DNA of 47,171 bases from Shewanella abyssi (GTDB lineage: Bacteria > Pseudomonadota > Gammaproteobacteria > Enterobacterales > Shewanellaceae), in contig NZ_JAKIKR010000041.1 in the NCBI RefSeq assembly GCF_023284025.1, positions 1 through 47,171 of the forward strand, in the 5' to 3' direction. Below are positions 25,801 through 34,628 of this stretch, piece by piece. How positions within the stretch are numbered: position 1 is the first letter of the stretch; every line of letters begins with the position of its first letter. Under the pieces are notes generated by a model that did not search any database, had not been told where the DNA came from, and saw only the letters and a list, made by a program, of their open reading frames with translations. A program made the position numbers and the translations under genes.

Positions 25801-26015
25801 TAGCCTTCATTTTAGGCGTACTGCCACTGGTGCTTTCTGTCGGACCTGGCGCTGTCAGTAGGCAAAGTATCTCTATTCCTATTTTATGCGGCATGATTTT
25901 CGCGACAACCATCGGCATCGTGATGGTACCGCTGTTTTTTGTGACCACTGCAGGCTGGGTTCGTTCTAAAATCACTGGCAAAGCCGATACCGCGGAGGTC
26001 TCTACTCATGCTTAA
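22881..26015 (+). CDS. RND multidrug efflux pump, HAE-1 family (AcrB-like)
   Basis: A 1044-residue inner-membrane proton-driven transporter, normal length for the family. Twelve membrane helices with two large periplasmic loops are expected and seen. The proton-relay residues are present: D408 and D409 in VVDDAIVVVENVER, and K935 in GMAAKNSILIVEF. The N-terminus MAQYFVNRPVFASVISI and the SYPGATSTTAAESVATPLEQ porter segment are classic. It is translationally coupled to the adaptor and to the channel gene. Substrates cannot be read from sequence. Confidence 0.96.
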   Translation: MAQYFVNRPVFASVISIVIVLLGLIAMFQLPIDQYPYITPPQVKISASYPGATSTTAAESVATPLEQELNGLPNMIYMSSKSTNSGSSNVTITFDVGTNPDLAAVDAQNSTQQATGSLPIDVQTEGVSVSKEASVELLKLALTSEDERYDEIYLSNYATINIQSALKRIPGVGRVRNTGSRSYSMRVWLNPDTMAGYGLTTSDVIDAIKAQNKESPAGSIGSQPNADTLSMTLPITAAGRMSSVPQFNEIIVRASVDGAIIRLRDIADIELGSSSYTLQSQLNGNNATILQVYLLPGANALEVTQKVKSEMAKLAQKFPQGMNWEVFFDASVFIQNSIDEVVKTLVEALVLVIVVVFLFLQNIRATLIPAIAVPVSLIGTLAAMLAFGFTINTVSLLALVLAIGIVVDDAIVVVENVERLMHEKGLSSTEATKVAMKELSGALIATSLVLAAVFVPVSFLSGITGIMYREFAVAITVAVLISTVVALTLSPALCALLLKPGDKATSGFFKWMNDRLDTATTKYVGLVVLTNKHAKRSYLLFALMVGGVYLIMSSLPSSFMPDEDQGRFFIDVSLPNGATVNRTQAVLKKAEALVLAHPAIAYSFTLAGENRRSGSNQANGQFEIILKPWSKRVDSDATVQQVMNDIKQQLHDVLEAEFKIYLPSAVPGLGNGSGVEMELQDTSGSNFKGLMETADELVEALKLQPEIATAGLSLQTAIPQLHLNVDEAKAMAIGVKVSDIYGTIKTFTDSSTVNDFNLFGRVYRVKVQAAEEYRQFPDQIEDYHVRSSSGAMVPIGVLANYDYSVGPAAVTHYNMFTSASINASPAQGYASGDVIRAIERVATPMLPDEFSYEWTGITYQEVQSANQTAIAVTLAMVFVFLFLAALYESWTLPIAVLLIAPIAMLGASLGTLVSGMESNLFFQVAFIALIGMAAKNSILIVEFANQLHKEGKSRLDAAIEAANMRFRPILMTSLAFILGVLPLVLSVGPGAVSRQSISIPILCGMIFATTIGIVMVPLFFVTTAGWVRSKITGKADTAEVSTHA

Positions 26016-27522
26016 GCCTTTAATATTGAGCGCAGCAACAGGCATTATGCTGCTTTCTGGTTGTGCCATGGGGCCTGATTACCAAAGACCAGATCTTGAC
26101 ATTCCGGACCAATTTCACCAAGAGTTACAGCAAACAGATGGACAGAACGTTGGCCTTAAACATTGGCGAGAGTTTTATCTCGATCCTGAGCTACAGATCT
26201 TGATTGAACATGCACTTGATCAAAACCTCGATTTAGAGGGAGTTCGCTCAAGACTGTTAGCCGCAAGAGCGGGGGTCAAGATTACCGATGCTGCACTGTT
26301 TCCAGTCGTAGGACTTGATGCAAACGGTGAGCGAGCATTAGACAGCGCATTGACGAATACCGATCCTGTGAAAGAAGATACTTTTTATGTAGCGGGTACT
26401 GTTTCGTGGGAGCTGGATCTTTGGGGCGTTAATCGCCGCAGAAGCGAAGCTGAGTTTGCCAACTTCATCTCATCTCAAGAGGCGCTTAATTTAGCGACTA
26501 TCAGTTTAATCAGTGATGTTGCCAGCCGTTATTATGAGTGGCTCGATATTGAGCAACGTTATCAAATTTCGCTAAACACGGTCGCGCTTCGTAAGAAGGA
26601 GCAAGATCTTGCCAGACTGCGTAAACAAAATGGCGTGATATCAGGTTTGCAAGTTAGGCAGGCTGAAGTGGAATATCAAAGTGCCAGAGTCACACTGCCT
26701 GATCTTGATTATGAGCGCAGTGAAAAGGCGAATCAGTTACGGATCTTACTGGGCGAATTTAAATATCCCCTTAACCCAAAAACTGCAGCGCAGCTAAAAG
26801 CTGATAGTGCCTTGTTTCCGGACTCATTCGCTGTTGGCATTCCATCACAGATGTTGTCACAACGCCCTGATGTTAAATCTGCAGAGCAGGCGCTTGTTGC
26901 TGCCAATGCTAATGTCGGCGTCGCTAAAGCAGCGTTCTTTCCCAAATTTACCATTAGCGGCAGTTATGGATCTGAATCTGAAAGCCTCAGTGACATATTT
27001 GATAGTGAAGGGCTGACTTGGTCGCTTTTAGGTGGCATTACTGCACCGATATTCAACGCTGGTAGTATCTCAGCGCAATATGATATTGCCCAGGAAAACG
27101 CGATACAGGCGATGCTCAGTTATAGAAGCACAGTGCTGGGGGCTTACTTTGAAGTTAATGATGCGATGAACAGTTTCAGACGTTCTGAACTGGCTATTGA
27201 AGCTCAGAAGGAGTTAGTCGTAGCATCAACTGAATATACGCGCTTAGCAACGTTACGATATCGAAATGGTGTGTCTAGCTCACTAGATCTTATGGATGCA
27301 CAGCGAAGCCTGTTTAGTGCCGAACTGACCTTAAGTCAGGTGAAGCGTGACCGATTATTATCGATGATCACACTTTATCGTGCACTGGGTGGTGGCGTAC
27401 TTTCCAGTGATGAGATGAAGGCAGCGCTTGAACAAACGTCAGCCGAGCAACAAATTGAAGAGGTCACTAATGAAACAACTGTCACGACCAATACAGAGCA
27501 AAAAGCTATCACGTTAGATTAA
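26008..27522 (+). CDS. Outer-membrane efflux lipoprotein, NodT/TolC-like
   Basis: A 504-residue outer-membrane factor completing the tripartite pump. It has a lipoprotein signal (lipobox LLSGC, Cys at about 19) followed by AMGPDYQRP, the hallmark start of NodT/OprM proteins. Two outer-membrane-efflux repeats follow, with the SQRPDVKSAEQAL motif between them. The C-terminal about 40 residues are Glu/Thr-rich and look disordered. The start overlaps the pump gene by 8 bp, so all three genes form one translational unit. Confidence 0.94.
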   Translation: MLKPLILSAATGIMLLSGCAMGPDYQRPDLDIPDQFHQELQQTDGQNVGLKHWREFYLDPELQILIEHALDQNLDLEGVRSRLLAARAGVKITDAALFPVVGLDANGERALDSALTNTDPVKEDTFYVAGTVSWELDLWGVNRRRSEAEFANFISSQEALNLATISLISDVASRYYEWLDIEQRYQISLNTVALRKKEQDLARLRKQNGVISGLQVRQAEVEYQSARVTLPDLDYERSEKANQLRILLGEFKYPLNPKTAAQLKADSALFPDSFAVGIPSQMLSQRPDVKSAEQALVAANANVGVAKAAFFPKFTISGSYGSESESLSDIFDSEGLTWSLLGGITAPIFNAGSISAQYDIAQENAIQAMLSYRSTVLGAYFEVNDAMNSFRRSELAIEAQKELVVASTEYTRLATLRYRNGVSSSLDLMDAQRSLFSAELTLSQVKRDRLLSMITLYRALGGGVLSSDEMKAALEQTSAEQQIEEVTNETTVTTNTEQKAITLD

Positions 27523-27901
27523 AGAGTAAAAACTATCGCAATTGATAACGCTACCACCATAGCGGGTCACTTTTATTGTGCGCCATACAGAATAAGCTGT
27601 TTTGCTTAGGGGCCATTTTTTACATTTGTAGCATAAAAACGTTAGCTGCTTCCTGTTTCCTCATTGTCGATTGTTATAAACTCCGCGCCAACAAAGGCTA
27701 TGTTGGTAAGAGTAAATTTTACCAGACTATGTGTATAACAAATTTGTTTACAACAATACTCGCAGGTCACTAACGCGTTAAGCGCCAAGTGGATCTCTCA
27801 CCCAAGTCTGTCTCGTTTGGGGCTCTACCTGCCATAGCCGTGTCGCCAGTGAATGACCATTGGTTAACTCATATTTAAGAGATCATAAAGGTATAATAAC
27901 T
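27523..27901. other. Intergenic region upstream of the purine permease
   Basis: About 380 bp without a convincing gene. A weak hairpin (CGCTA, 6-nt loop, TAGCG near 27549-27564) follows the efflux operon. Two perfect palindromes lie closer to the permease: AACAAATTTGTT (27737-27748) and TAACGCGTTA (27771-27780). The second has the central CG seen in LacI/PurR-type operators, but does not match the PurR consensus well. Confidence 0.5.
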
Positions 27902-29260
27902 ATGAAGTCTGAACAGACTCTCTCAAACTCGACAGTTGTCTCGGGTCCATTTCTGGATCGCTATTTCAATATTTCTGCCCGTGGCAGTACCCTAAAACGT
28001 GAAGTCATTGCTGGCTTTACCACGTTTTTGGCGATGGTTTATTCGGTGATCGTGGTGCCAAATATGCTGGGGGCTGCAGGTTTTGATCCTGCTGCAGTAT
28101 TTACCGCGACCTGCTTAATTGCCGCTTTTGGTTCATTGTTGATGGGGTTATGGGCTAATCTGCCGATGGCCATTGGTTGTGCTATCTCACTCACGGCGTT
28201 TACTGCTTTTAGTATGGTGCTTGGACAGGGAATATCGATCCCCGTGACCTTGGGCGCCATTTTCCTGATGGGTATCGTATTTACTCTGGTGAGTGTTACT
28301 GGAATACGTCAGTGGGTACTGACTAACTTGCCAAAAGGTATCGCTCACGGTACCGGCATTGGTATTGGGCTTTTTTTACTGTTAATTGCCACTAATAGCG
28401 TGCAGTTGATTGTAGCGAATGATGCTGGTTTGCCGGTAAAGCTGGGTGATATTAATAGCTTGCCTGTTATTGCGACGATAGTGGGCCTCGCGGCGACAAT
28501 CGGGCTTGAGCGCCGTGGTATGCCCGGTGGCATATTACTGGTGATTGTTGGGCTATCAATTTTTGGTTTAATATTTGATCCAAGCGTGACCTATCAAGGC
28601 TTATTCGCACTGCCAGATCTCATGTCTGAAACATCGCTCATTGGCCAGCTCGATATTATGGGCGCATTAAACCCAGTGGTATTGCCCATTGTGTTGGCCT
28701 TGGTGATGACGGCAATTTTTGATGCAACTGGCACAATACGAGCGGTTGCGGGCCAAGCGGAACTGCTTGATGAGGAAGATAACATTGTTGGCGGCGGTAA
28801 AGCGCTGACGTCAGATTCTGTTAGCAGCATTGTTGCCGGCGTCGTCGGCGGTGCTCCTGCCGCTGTTTATATTGAATCGGCGGCAGGAACCGCAGCGGGT
28901 GGCAAAACAGGCCTGACTGCAACCATCGTTGGCTTGCTGTTTCTATTGATGATGTTCTTGGCGCCGTTAAGCTTTTTAGTGCCCGCTTATGCAACCGCTC
29001 CCGCGTTGATGTATGTTGGACTATTGATGCTAAGCAATGTCACCAAGCTTGATTTTGACGATAAAGTGGACGCGATGGCAGGCTTAACCTGTGCTGTATT
29101 TATCATCTTAAGCTGTAATATCGTCACCGGTATTATGCTGGGTTTTGTTACCTTGGTCATTGGCCGTATATGCAGTGGTGAGTGGCGTAAGCTGCGACTT
29201 GGCGTTATCGCTATAACCCTAGGTTTAGTTGCTTTCTATATGGGTGGCTGGGCGATTTAA
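27902..29260 (+). CDS. NCS2 purine permease, AzgA (adenine/guanine/hypoxanthine) subfamily
   Basis: A 452-residue proton-coupled nucleobase transporter in the inner membrane. It has the AzgA-type start ([26 protein letters not shown]), about 14 helices, and the substrate-site segment [18 protein letters not shown] (about residues 320-340). The ATG at 27902 follows AAAGG; a TTG 14 codons upstream adds nothing conserved. The subfamily takes adenine, guanine or hypoxanthine; which one is not decided here. Confidence 0.9.
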   Translation: MKSEQTLSNSTVVSGPFLDRYFNISARGSTLKREVIAGFTTFLAMVYSVIVVPNMLGAAGFDPAAVFTATCLIAAFGSLLMGLWANLPMAIGCAISLTAFTAFSMVLGQGISIPVTLGAIFLMGIVFTLVSVTGIRQWVLTNLPKGIAHGTGIGIGLFLLLIATNSVQLIVANDAGLPVKLGDINSLPVIATIVGLAATIGLERRGMPGGILLVIVGLSIFGLIFDPSVTYQGLFALPDLMSETSLIGQLDIMGALNPVVLPIVLALVMTAIFDATGTIRAVAGQAELLDEEDNIVGGGKALTSDSVSSIVAGVVGGAPAAVYIESAAGTAAGGKTGLTATIVGLLFLLMMFLAPLSFLVPAYATAPALMYVGLLMLSNVTKLDFDDKVDAMAGLTCAVFIILSCNIVTGIMLGFVTLVIGRICSGEWRKLRLGVIAITLGLVAFYMGGWAI

Positions 29261-29281
29261 TAGGGTTACAGACTGAACATT

Positions 29282-29308
29282 AAGGTCAGCCATTGAGCTG
29301 GCCTTTTT
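29282..29308 (+). terminator. Rho-independent terminator of the purine permease
   Basis: AAGGTCAGC (29282-29290), loop CATTGA, GCTGGCCTT (29297-29305), then TTT. One G-T wobble in the stem. Confidence 0.88.
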
Positions 29309-29400
29309 ATTGGCGTAAATATAGTTGCTGTAAAGGTGGATGTTCAATGCGCCTGTAGATGGCGAGATGATCGAGTTTTGGCATGTTGATGACAAAACAA

Positions 29401-29422
29401 AAAAGGAGCGCTAATGCGCTCC
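29401..29422 (-). terminator. Rho-independent terminator of the YjiH-family gene
   Basis: GGAGCGC (29405-29411), loop TAAT, GCGCTCC (29416-29422). Read on the minus strand the stem is followed by TTTTTTGTTTTG, so it ends the minus-strand gene at 29455. Confidence 0.9.
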
Positions 29423-29454
29423 TCATATTGATCTTGCCCAGTTCTAACCAGAGG

Positions 29455-30810
29455 CTAGAAAATCAGGTGGGCGATACCGGCAATCACAGGCAAAGTCACT
29501 AGCGTTCTTAAGATAAAGACCACTGCAAGCTCAAGGAAGTTGACCGGGATTTTACTGCCCATCAGTAGTGCGCCAACTTCACTCATATAGATAAGCTGAG
29601 TCACAGACAGCGCCGCAATAATAAAGCGGGTCATGTCAGACTCAATGGAGCTGGCAAGAATCGCCGGAATAAACATATCCGCAAAACCAACCACAATCGT
29701 CTTAGACGCTTCAACAGCTTCCGGTACTTGCAGTAACTCTAGTAGCGGAATAAATGGCATGCCAAGATAGTTAAAGATTGGCGTGAATTCGGCAATCATC
29801 AAGGCGATGGTACCAATGCCCATAACCACGGGAATGACACCAAAAATCATATCAACAACGTTCTTAACGCCATCCGTCAGTGTATGTTTAATGCCGCCAG
29901 CACGAGAGGCTTTTGTTAACGCTTGCTCTAAGCCCCAAGACATCACGCCATGGCCTGCTGGGATGACTTCATCATCCTTATGGCGAGGTGTTTCATCAAT
30001 GTAGAGGTCTTTTTTCCACGACAGTGGCGGCAGCTTAGGCACGATAATCGCGGCAACAAAACCTGCAAAACACACTGTGAGGTAAAAAGGCACAAACAGA
30101 TGTTCTAGCTGTACTTGGGAGATAACCACAAGTGAAAAGGTGATCGATACTGCTGAGAATGTTGTCCCAATAACAGCGGCTTCTCGTTGTGTATAGAAGC
30201 GGGCTTCATATTGTTTGCTGGTCATCAAGATCCCGACGCTACCGTCACCTAACCAAGATGCCATGCAATCGATAGCACTACGTCCAGGCAGGTTGAAGAT
30301 CGGGCGCATGATTTTAGTCAGCATGGTGCCTAATAGCTCTAGCAGGCCAAAGTTAAGCAACAGTGGCAGTAACATTCCAGCAAATAGAAAGACTGAAAAT
30401 AGCACGGGTAGGAGGTCGTTAAGAACGAGTGCCCCAGTACCACCAGAGCGAATGGCTTCAGGGCCGACATCGAAGAAGGTTAAGCTGATAAAAATTGCGC
30501 CGAGTATGCGGATCACCAACCAAACAGGAGTGACATTAAACAGTGTGTTTAAAAAACTGTTTTCAGTCACTAATTTGGGTTTTACCATTTTTGTGAGTAA
30601 TGATGCCAAGGCAGTAAAGATAACAATACCGGTAACGATGCCAATGAGAGCATCGCCTAACAGATTCTGCAGACCTTTAGAGATGATCGCAATGGGAATT
30701 GTTATCGCGTCTTGGTAACTGATAGGGGTCATGAATAACAGTAGACCGATCAGTGATGGCACAATAAACGTAAGTATAGTTTTAATGCTGTGGGTTTGTT
30801 TTTCTGACAC
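29455..30810 (-). CDS. YjiH-family membrane protein with nucleoside-recognition (Gate) domain
   Basis: A polytopic inner-membrane protein with about ten or more helices and the Gate fold shared with spore-maturation, FeoB and nucleoside-transport proteins. Its transported substrate is unknown. I prefer GTG at 30810 (451 residues, start SEKQTHSIKTILTFIVP), because the extra 29 residues from ATG at 30897 look unlike the family. Neither start has a strong ribosome site, so the longer form cannot be excluded. It is convergent with the purine permease, each with its own terminator. Confidence 0.78.
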   Translation of the reverse strand: MSEKQTHSIKTILTFIVPSLIGLLLFMTPISYQDAITIPIAIISKGLQNLLGDALIGIVTGIVIFTALASLLTKMVKPKLVTENSFLNTLFNVTPVWLVIRILGAIFISLTFFDVGPEAIRSGGTGALVLNDLLPVLFSVFLFAGMLLPLLLNFGLLELLGTMLTKIMRPIFNLPGRSAIDCMASWLGDGSVGILMTSKQYEARFYTQREAAVIGTTFSAVSITFSLVVISQVQLEHLFVPFYLTVCFAGFVAAIIVPKLPPLSWKKDLYIDETPRHKDDEVIPAGHGVMSWGLEQALTKASRAGGIKHTLTDGVKNVVDMIFGVIPVVMGIGTIALMIAEFTPIFNYLGMPFIPLLELLQVPEAVEASKTIVVGFADMFIPAILASSIESDMTRFIIAALSVTQLIYMSEVGALLMGSKIPVNFLELAVVFILRTLVTLPVIAGIAHLIF

Positions 30811-31163
30811 TTTTTTTACCCTAAATATCGAGTTTTGCTTTACAGCCTTAACGCTGAGTTTGTACTTAAGCAAATAATGTATTGAATATTCATTCAACTG
30901 CTAGCAGGCGAGGTTACCGCCTTAAAACATCTAAGTAAAACGATTCTCTTGTGATATAGAATATCTCAAGACTAGCGAATAGTTATTAACTCAAAATGAC
31001 TATTTATATTGTATCGGAATAAGCAGCAAAAACACAAAATATTTTTTTGTGTAAATTACATTAAAACAATGTGTTACTTGTGTTTTGTTGTTGTTGGTTT
31101 TTAGTGTGCACCTGGTTGTCGTTAGCAAAAGTTGTAACGACAACCTCTATTGCAGGGTGAAAG
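30811..31163. other. Intergenic region between YjiH-family gene and chemoreceptor gene
   Basis: About 350 bp, very AT-rich around 30960-31100, with no gene. It should contain the YjiH promoter and the chemoreceptor 3' end. The only clear structure is the 11-bp inverted repeat at 31114-31145. Confidence 0.55.
31114..31145 (-). other. Perfect 11-bp-stem hairpin downstream of the chemoreceptor gene
   Basis: GGTTGTCGTTA (31114-31124), 10-nt loop, TAACGACAACC (31135-31145). It lies 19 bp after the minus-strand stop codon. It is positioned like a terminator but lacks a T-run on the minus strand. Confidence 0.6.
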
Positions 31164-32708
31164 CTAACTAAATGTTTTTCTCAAAGATTTTGCCTTTTCA
31201 GCATTGAGCTTTAACTCTTTAACTGACATTTCAACCACATTAATCGCATTCAAATTTTCATTTGATGCTTGGCTAATGTGACTGATATTTTGGTTTATTT
31301 CGCCCACGACGACAGTTTGCTGCTCTGCTGCAACGGCATTTTGTTGCGCTAAGTCATGAATATTTCTTACCGCTTGGTAAATAGTGTCTACTTTTTGCGC
31401 CGAAACTTCGGCATCTTCAGTGCATAGTAATGCTTGTGACTTGCTCACTTCCAGCTGCTTTGACCATTGAGTCAACATTGAAAACATCTTATTGACACTT
31501 TTAGAGATGCTTTCTGTGGACTGATGCGTGCGGCTCGATAGTGCGCGAACTTCATCGGCAACCACCGCAAAACCTCGCCCTTGTTCTCCCGCCCTTGCGG
31601 CTTCGATAGCGGCATTGAGCGCCAATAAATTGGTCTGATCGGCAATCGCATCAATCTCCGACATTGCGCTGGCGACACGCTCAGCTTCTTTGTTTAGCAG
31701 CTGTGCATTGGCAGCAGCTTCGGTCACTGATTCGGTTAACTCACTAATGCTGGCTGCACTTTTTTGCATTTTGTCACGACTGTCATGACAAAGCTGGTAA
31801 GTGTCTTGAATGCTGTCAGAGGTCGATTGGATGTTTACAGCAACTTCGGTAATGGTGGCGGCCATCTCTTCGGTAGCGTTGGCTATTTGCTCTATTTGTT
31901 GGCTTTCAATATCGAGTCCTACGTGAGCTTGCTCGGCAGCGGTAATTAATTGAGAGGATATATCATCAATATGCTCAGCGTTATCTTGAGAACGTCCCAG
32001 CACCCCTTGCAGTTTGGCATCTTTCATCATTAACTGAAAATCAAGCAGCGAAGAGGTGTCACGACCACAATAGATAAAGCGGCTAACGGAGTCATGCTGT
32101 TGCTTCATCTGCATCAATCTAGCGGGAATACGAAAGGCTTCGTCATAAAAGATGGCGAGGTTAACCCCCATTAATAGCATTCCGGCTAAGATCACGCCCC
32201 AGCCCCAAATATAGCCGGCCGCTGCTAACCCTAGGCTGGCACAAAGCGCCGACAGCAGGCGCTTATTGGTTAAGCTGATGGGATCACTAACGCTTTTCCC
32301 TTGATTGAGTCGCTGATAAATCTGTTGTGCTTTAGTGATGTACTCGGCTTTGGGGGCAACTCGAACAGATTGGTAACCGACTAAGTTTCCCTGCTCAAAT
32401 AGCGGTGATACGAAAGCATCAACCCAATAAAACCCACCGTTTTTACAGCGATTTTTAACCATACCACGCCATGAGTCTCCCGCTGCAAGTTTTTCCCACA
32501 TCTCTTTAAAGGCGGCTTTGGGCATGTCGGGGTGACGTACCATATTATGATGATGACCGAGGAGTTCTTTCTCTGTATAGCCAGAGACTTCGACAAATCG
32601 TTGATTGACGTAGGTGATAAGGCCTTGTTTATCGGTGCTTGAGATCAATTGATCTGCAGGGGTTAGTTTGACTTCCTGGCTAACTAAGGTTGCATTGTTT
32701 TTGGTCAT
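31164..32708 (-). CDS. Aer-like PAS methyl-accepting chemotaxis protein
   Basis: A 514-residue energy/redox taxis receptor. The order is an N-terminal PAS domain (about 10-120, with the Aer-type [21 protein letters not shown] start and the [10 protein letters not shown] segment), a hydrophobic hairpin (about 160-190), then a HAMP-like region and the MCP signalling domain. The signalling hairpin tip is at about residues 355-390 ([20 protein letters not shown]). No periplasmic domain is present, as in Aer, so it probably senses internal redox state through FAD bound to PAS. It is a single gene. Confidence 0.92.
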   Translation of the reverse strand: MTKNNATLVSQEVKLTPADQLISSTDKQGLITYVNQRFVEVSGYTEKELLGHHHNMVRHPDMPKAAFKEMWEKLAAGDSWRGMVKNRCKNGGFYWVDAFVSPLFEQGNLVGYQSVRVAPKAEYITKAQQIYQRLNQGKSVSDPISLTNKRLLSALCASLGLAAAGYIWGWGVILAGMLLMGVNLAIFYDEAFRIPARLMQMKQQHDSVSRFIYCGRDTSSLLDFQLMMKDAKLQGVLGRSQDNAEHIDDISSQLITAAEQAHVGLDIESQQIEQIANATEEMAATITEVAVNIQSTSDSIQDTYQLCHDSRDKMQKSAASISELTESVTEAAANAQLLNKEAERVASAMSEIDAIADQTNLLALNAAIEAARAGEQGRGFAVVADEVRALSSRTHQSTESISKSVNKMFSMLTQWSKQLEVSKSQALLCTEDAEVSAQKVDTIYQAVRNIHDLAQQNAVAAEQQTVVVGEINQNISHISQASNENLNAINVVEMSVKELKLNAEKAKSLRKTFS

Positions 32709-33042
32709 TATTCATCCATGTTACAGCAAATGGCAGGATAAAATATAACATTAATACACTTACTTTTACTCAGGTCATCTAATTAATTTAACGAAATATT
32801 AGCAAACGGTATAGGTCACTTTTTTACTGTAACATTTTGGGTTTATTCTCTTTTTTATTAATATTAATGAGATTGTTTCAGAACTTTAACTTGAAAGTTT
32901 TGGTTGCAGCCTATAAGAATAACATAGGCGTTACATTTTTCTTGTGGCAGTGGTTATTAGAAATCTGAGCTAGACCTCTTTAACTAAGGTGATTTCGATA
33001 TACATTAGACGATGCCATTAGAAAATATAATAATAGGAATAT
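32709..33042. other. Intergenic region between chemoreceptor and DUF998 genes
   Basis: About 334 bp, AT-rich, between two divergent genes. I see no gene, RNA or convincing operator. Promoters for both genes must lie here but no clear -35/-10 pair stands out. Confidence 0.5.
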
Positions 33043-33726
33043 ATGGTAGCTCGAACGAACAATAAGGTTTCTACACTCGCATTTAGATTCGGTATGCTCG
33101 GGATCTTCGGCTTATTGCTGGGTCTGATCTTGTCAGTGCTGACATTTGAGCAGTATGACGGCAAAGGCTTTAATTTTTTGAACCACACCTTGAGTGAGTT
33201 AGGTAACTATGGGCACTCTTATTTTGCGGTGATTATTAATGGCGGGCTGTTTTTCGGCAGCTTGAGTGCGCTACTCTTTTGTCTTTTTTCGTTGCAAATC
33301 GCTGATTCACCTTGGTCTTACCCATTTTTTACATGCTTAGGGCTGACGTTCTTTAGTTTAGCGGCCATCGGCTTGTTTCCCATCAATGTTTATCATTTAC
33401 ATACCGTGGCGCTTAAGTACTTCTTTATCTTCGGTAGTGTCAGTTCGATATTTTACGGACTGTACTTACTCGTTGGAAGAGGGCGCTTATTCTCGCGTGT
33501 TACCAGCGTTTTAGCCATTATCACCTTTGTCAGTATGTCGGCTTTCTTATTGCCCCCTCTGCTAGGTTTGGAACTAACAGAGGGCGGTAGAGCTTTCTAT
33601 CATGAAATGTTGGTCGAGATACATCGCCCAGCTATCTGGTGGCCAGCCATTTTTGAATGGGTTGGCATCGCCAGTTTTGTCAGCTGGAGTACCAGCGTGA
33701 TGCTAAGCTTGCGACCTAAAGTCTAA
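33043..33726 (+). CDS. DUF998-family membrane protein
   Basis: A 227-residue protein with about six membrane helices, resembling the DUF998 family of unknown function. The NHTLSELGNYGHSYFAVIINGGLFF segment after the first helix is typical of it. A ribosome site is weak (AGGAA before the ATG). It is convergent with ubiV, 9 bp apart, and has no clear functional link to it. Confidence 0.75.
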   Translation: MVARTNNKVSTLAFRFGMLGIFGLLLGLILSVLTFEQYDGKGFNFLNHTLSELGNYGHSYFAVIINGGLFFGSLSALLFCLFSLQIADSPWSYPFFTCLGLTFFSLAAIGLFPINVYHLHTVALKYFFIFGSVSSIFYGLYLLVGRGRLFSRVTSVLAIITFVSMSAFLLPPLLGLELTEGGRAFYHEMLVEIHRPAIWWPAIFEWVGIASFVSWSTSVMLSLRPKV

Positions 33727-33735
33727 AGTTTGCGA

Positions 33736-34599
33736 TTACAAATGCACTAGACCGGCGGTTTGGTGCCAATATCCATTACAGGTGAGTGGCTCAGTTTTTG
33801 CTGTGCTGGTTAAGATATTCTCGGCCAGCTCAACACTTTTTAAGCTACTGGGTGACACTCTAAAGTAATTCACTCCCATCTGCTGCATCTGTGCGATTTC
33901 GCTGGATAGATCTATCTGGCTGGCTGATTGCGTTTGAATACCATTGATCCTCAATAACGGCTGTTGATCTTGGGTTTGTGCAAGCAAGCCCTTTGAGTGC
34001 GATAGGCACACTGTTTGGCAGTTATCTTTAGGCAAATTTTGCTGCTTGGCGGTAAAGCAGCGTGCAGAATGTGCTAATGGCATGTATCCATGAGCAAACA
34101 CTTCAATCTCAAACGGCAGAGGTGCCCCTGTCGCCGTAACTTCAGCTTCAATAACCTTAGTTAACCAAGATTTTGACAGCTCGATTGGCATTACAAAGCG
34201 TTGCATTCCCCACTGGTGGAGTTTTTTTAGCGTCGCTAGGTTGTAGTTATTGATGGTTGGCCCACAAACAAATGGCAGCCCAATCTCTTTAGCGGCTTGC
34301 ACGGCACCGATATCATTTGCTTCAATGATAAATTCGCCATTATTAACCTGCTTTTTAAGCTCGGTATACTCAGAGGGTGCCTCTAATAGCGCTAAGGTCG
34401 ATAAGATAACCTCTTTGCCTGACTCTCGTAGCATATGCGCTAACGCTAGGTAATCAGCAAACTTGACCTGTCTTCTTCTACTGCAAACTGTTTCGCCAAG
34501 ATAGACCACGGGAATGCTACTTTCAGCCACTTGCTGATAAAACTGAGTCACTTTTTCTTTTGACCAGCAATACTGTAATGGTCCTAGAGTTGTTTTCAT
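33736..34599 (-). CDS. ubiV: UbiV, U32-family protein for O2-independent ubiquinone synthesis
   Basis: UbiV forms a heterodimer with UbiU that hydroxylates the ubiquinone ring without oxygen. The start at 34599 (MKTTLGPLQYC, after AAGGA) gives 287 residues; a longer reading overlaps ubiU and is not family-like. With this start a conserved cluster-ligand Cys falls at position 39, as in E. coli UbiV. Further Cys residues occur in HSARCFTAKQQ and DNCQTVC, consistent with a [4Fe-4S] cluster. It follows ubiU by 29 bp in one operon. Confidence 0.92.
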   Translation of the reverse strand: MKTTLGPLQYCWSKEKVTQFYQQVAESSIPVVYLGETVCSRRRQVKFADYLALAHMLRESGKEVILSTLALLEAPSEYTELKKQVNNGEFIIEANDIGAVQAAKEIGLPFVCGPTINNYNLATLKKLHQWGMQRFVMPIELSKSWLTKVIEAEVTATGAPLPFEIEVFAHGYMPLAHSARCFTAKQQNLPKDNCQTVCLSHSKGLLAQTQDQQPLLRINGIQTQSASQIDLSSEIAQMQQMGVNYFRVSPSSLKSVELAENILTSTAKTEPLTCNGYWHQTAGLVHL

Positions 34600-34628
34600 T
34601 GCCTTTCCTTGTTGATAAAGCAAATGGC

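Noticed and set aside
27576..27773. A 65-codon open frame between the efflux operon and the purine permease
   Set aside because: It begins at GTG, has no ribosome site, has an odd Cys-rich composition and no recognisable family. It overlaps two palindromes and looks like chance.
27523..27901. Purine riboswitch upstream of the purine permease
   Set aside because: I looked for the conserved three-way junction and loop sequences of purine aptamers and did not find them.
30215..30718. A 167-codon open frame antisense to the YjiH-family gene
   Set aside because: It is a shadow of a well-supported membrane protein with low-complexity composition and no ribosome site.
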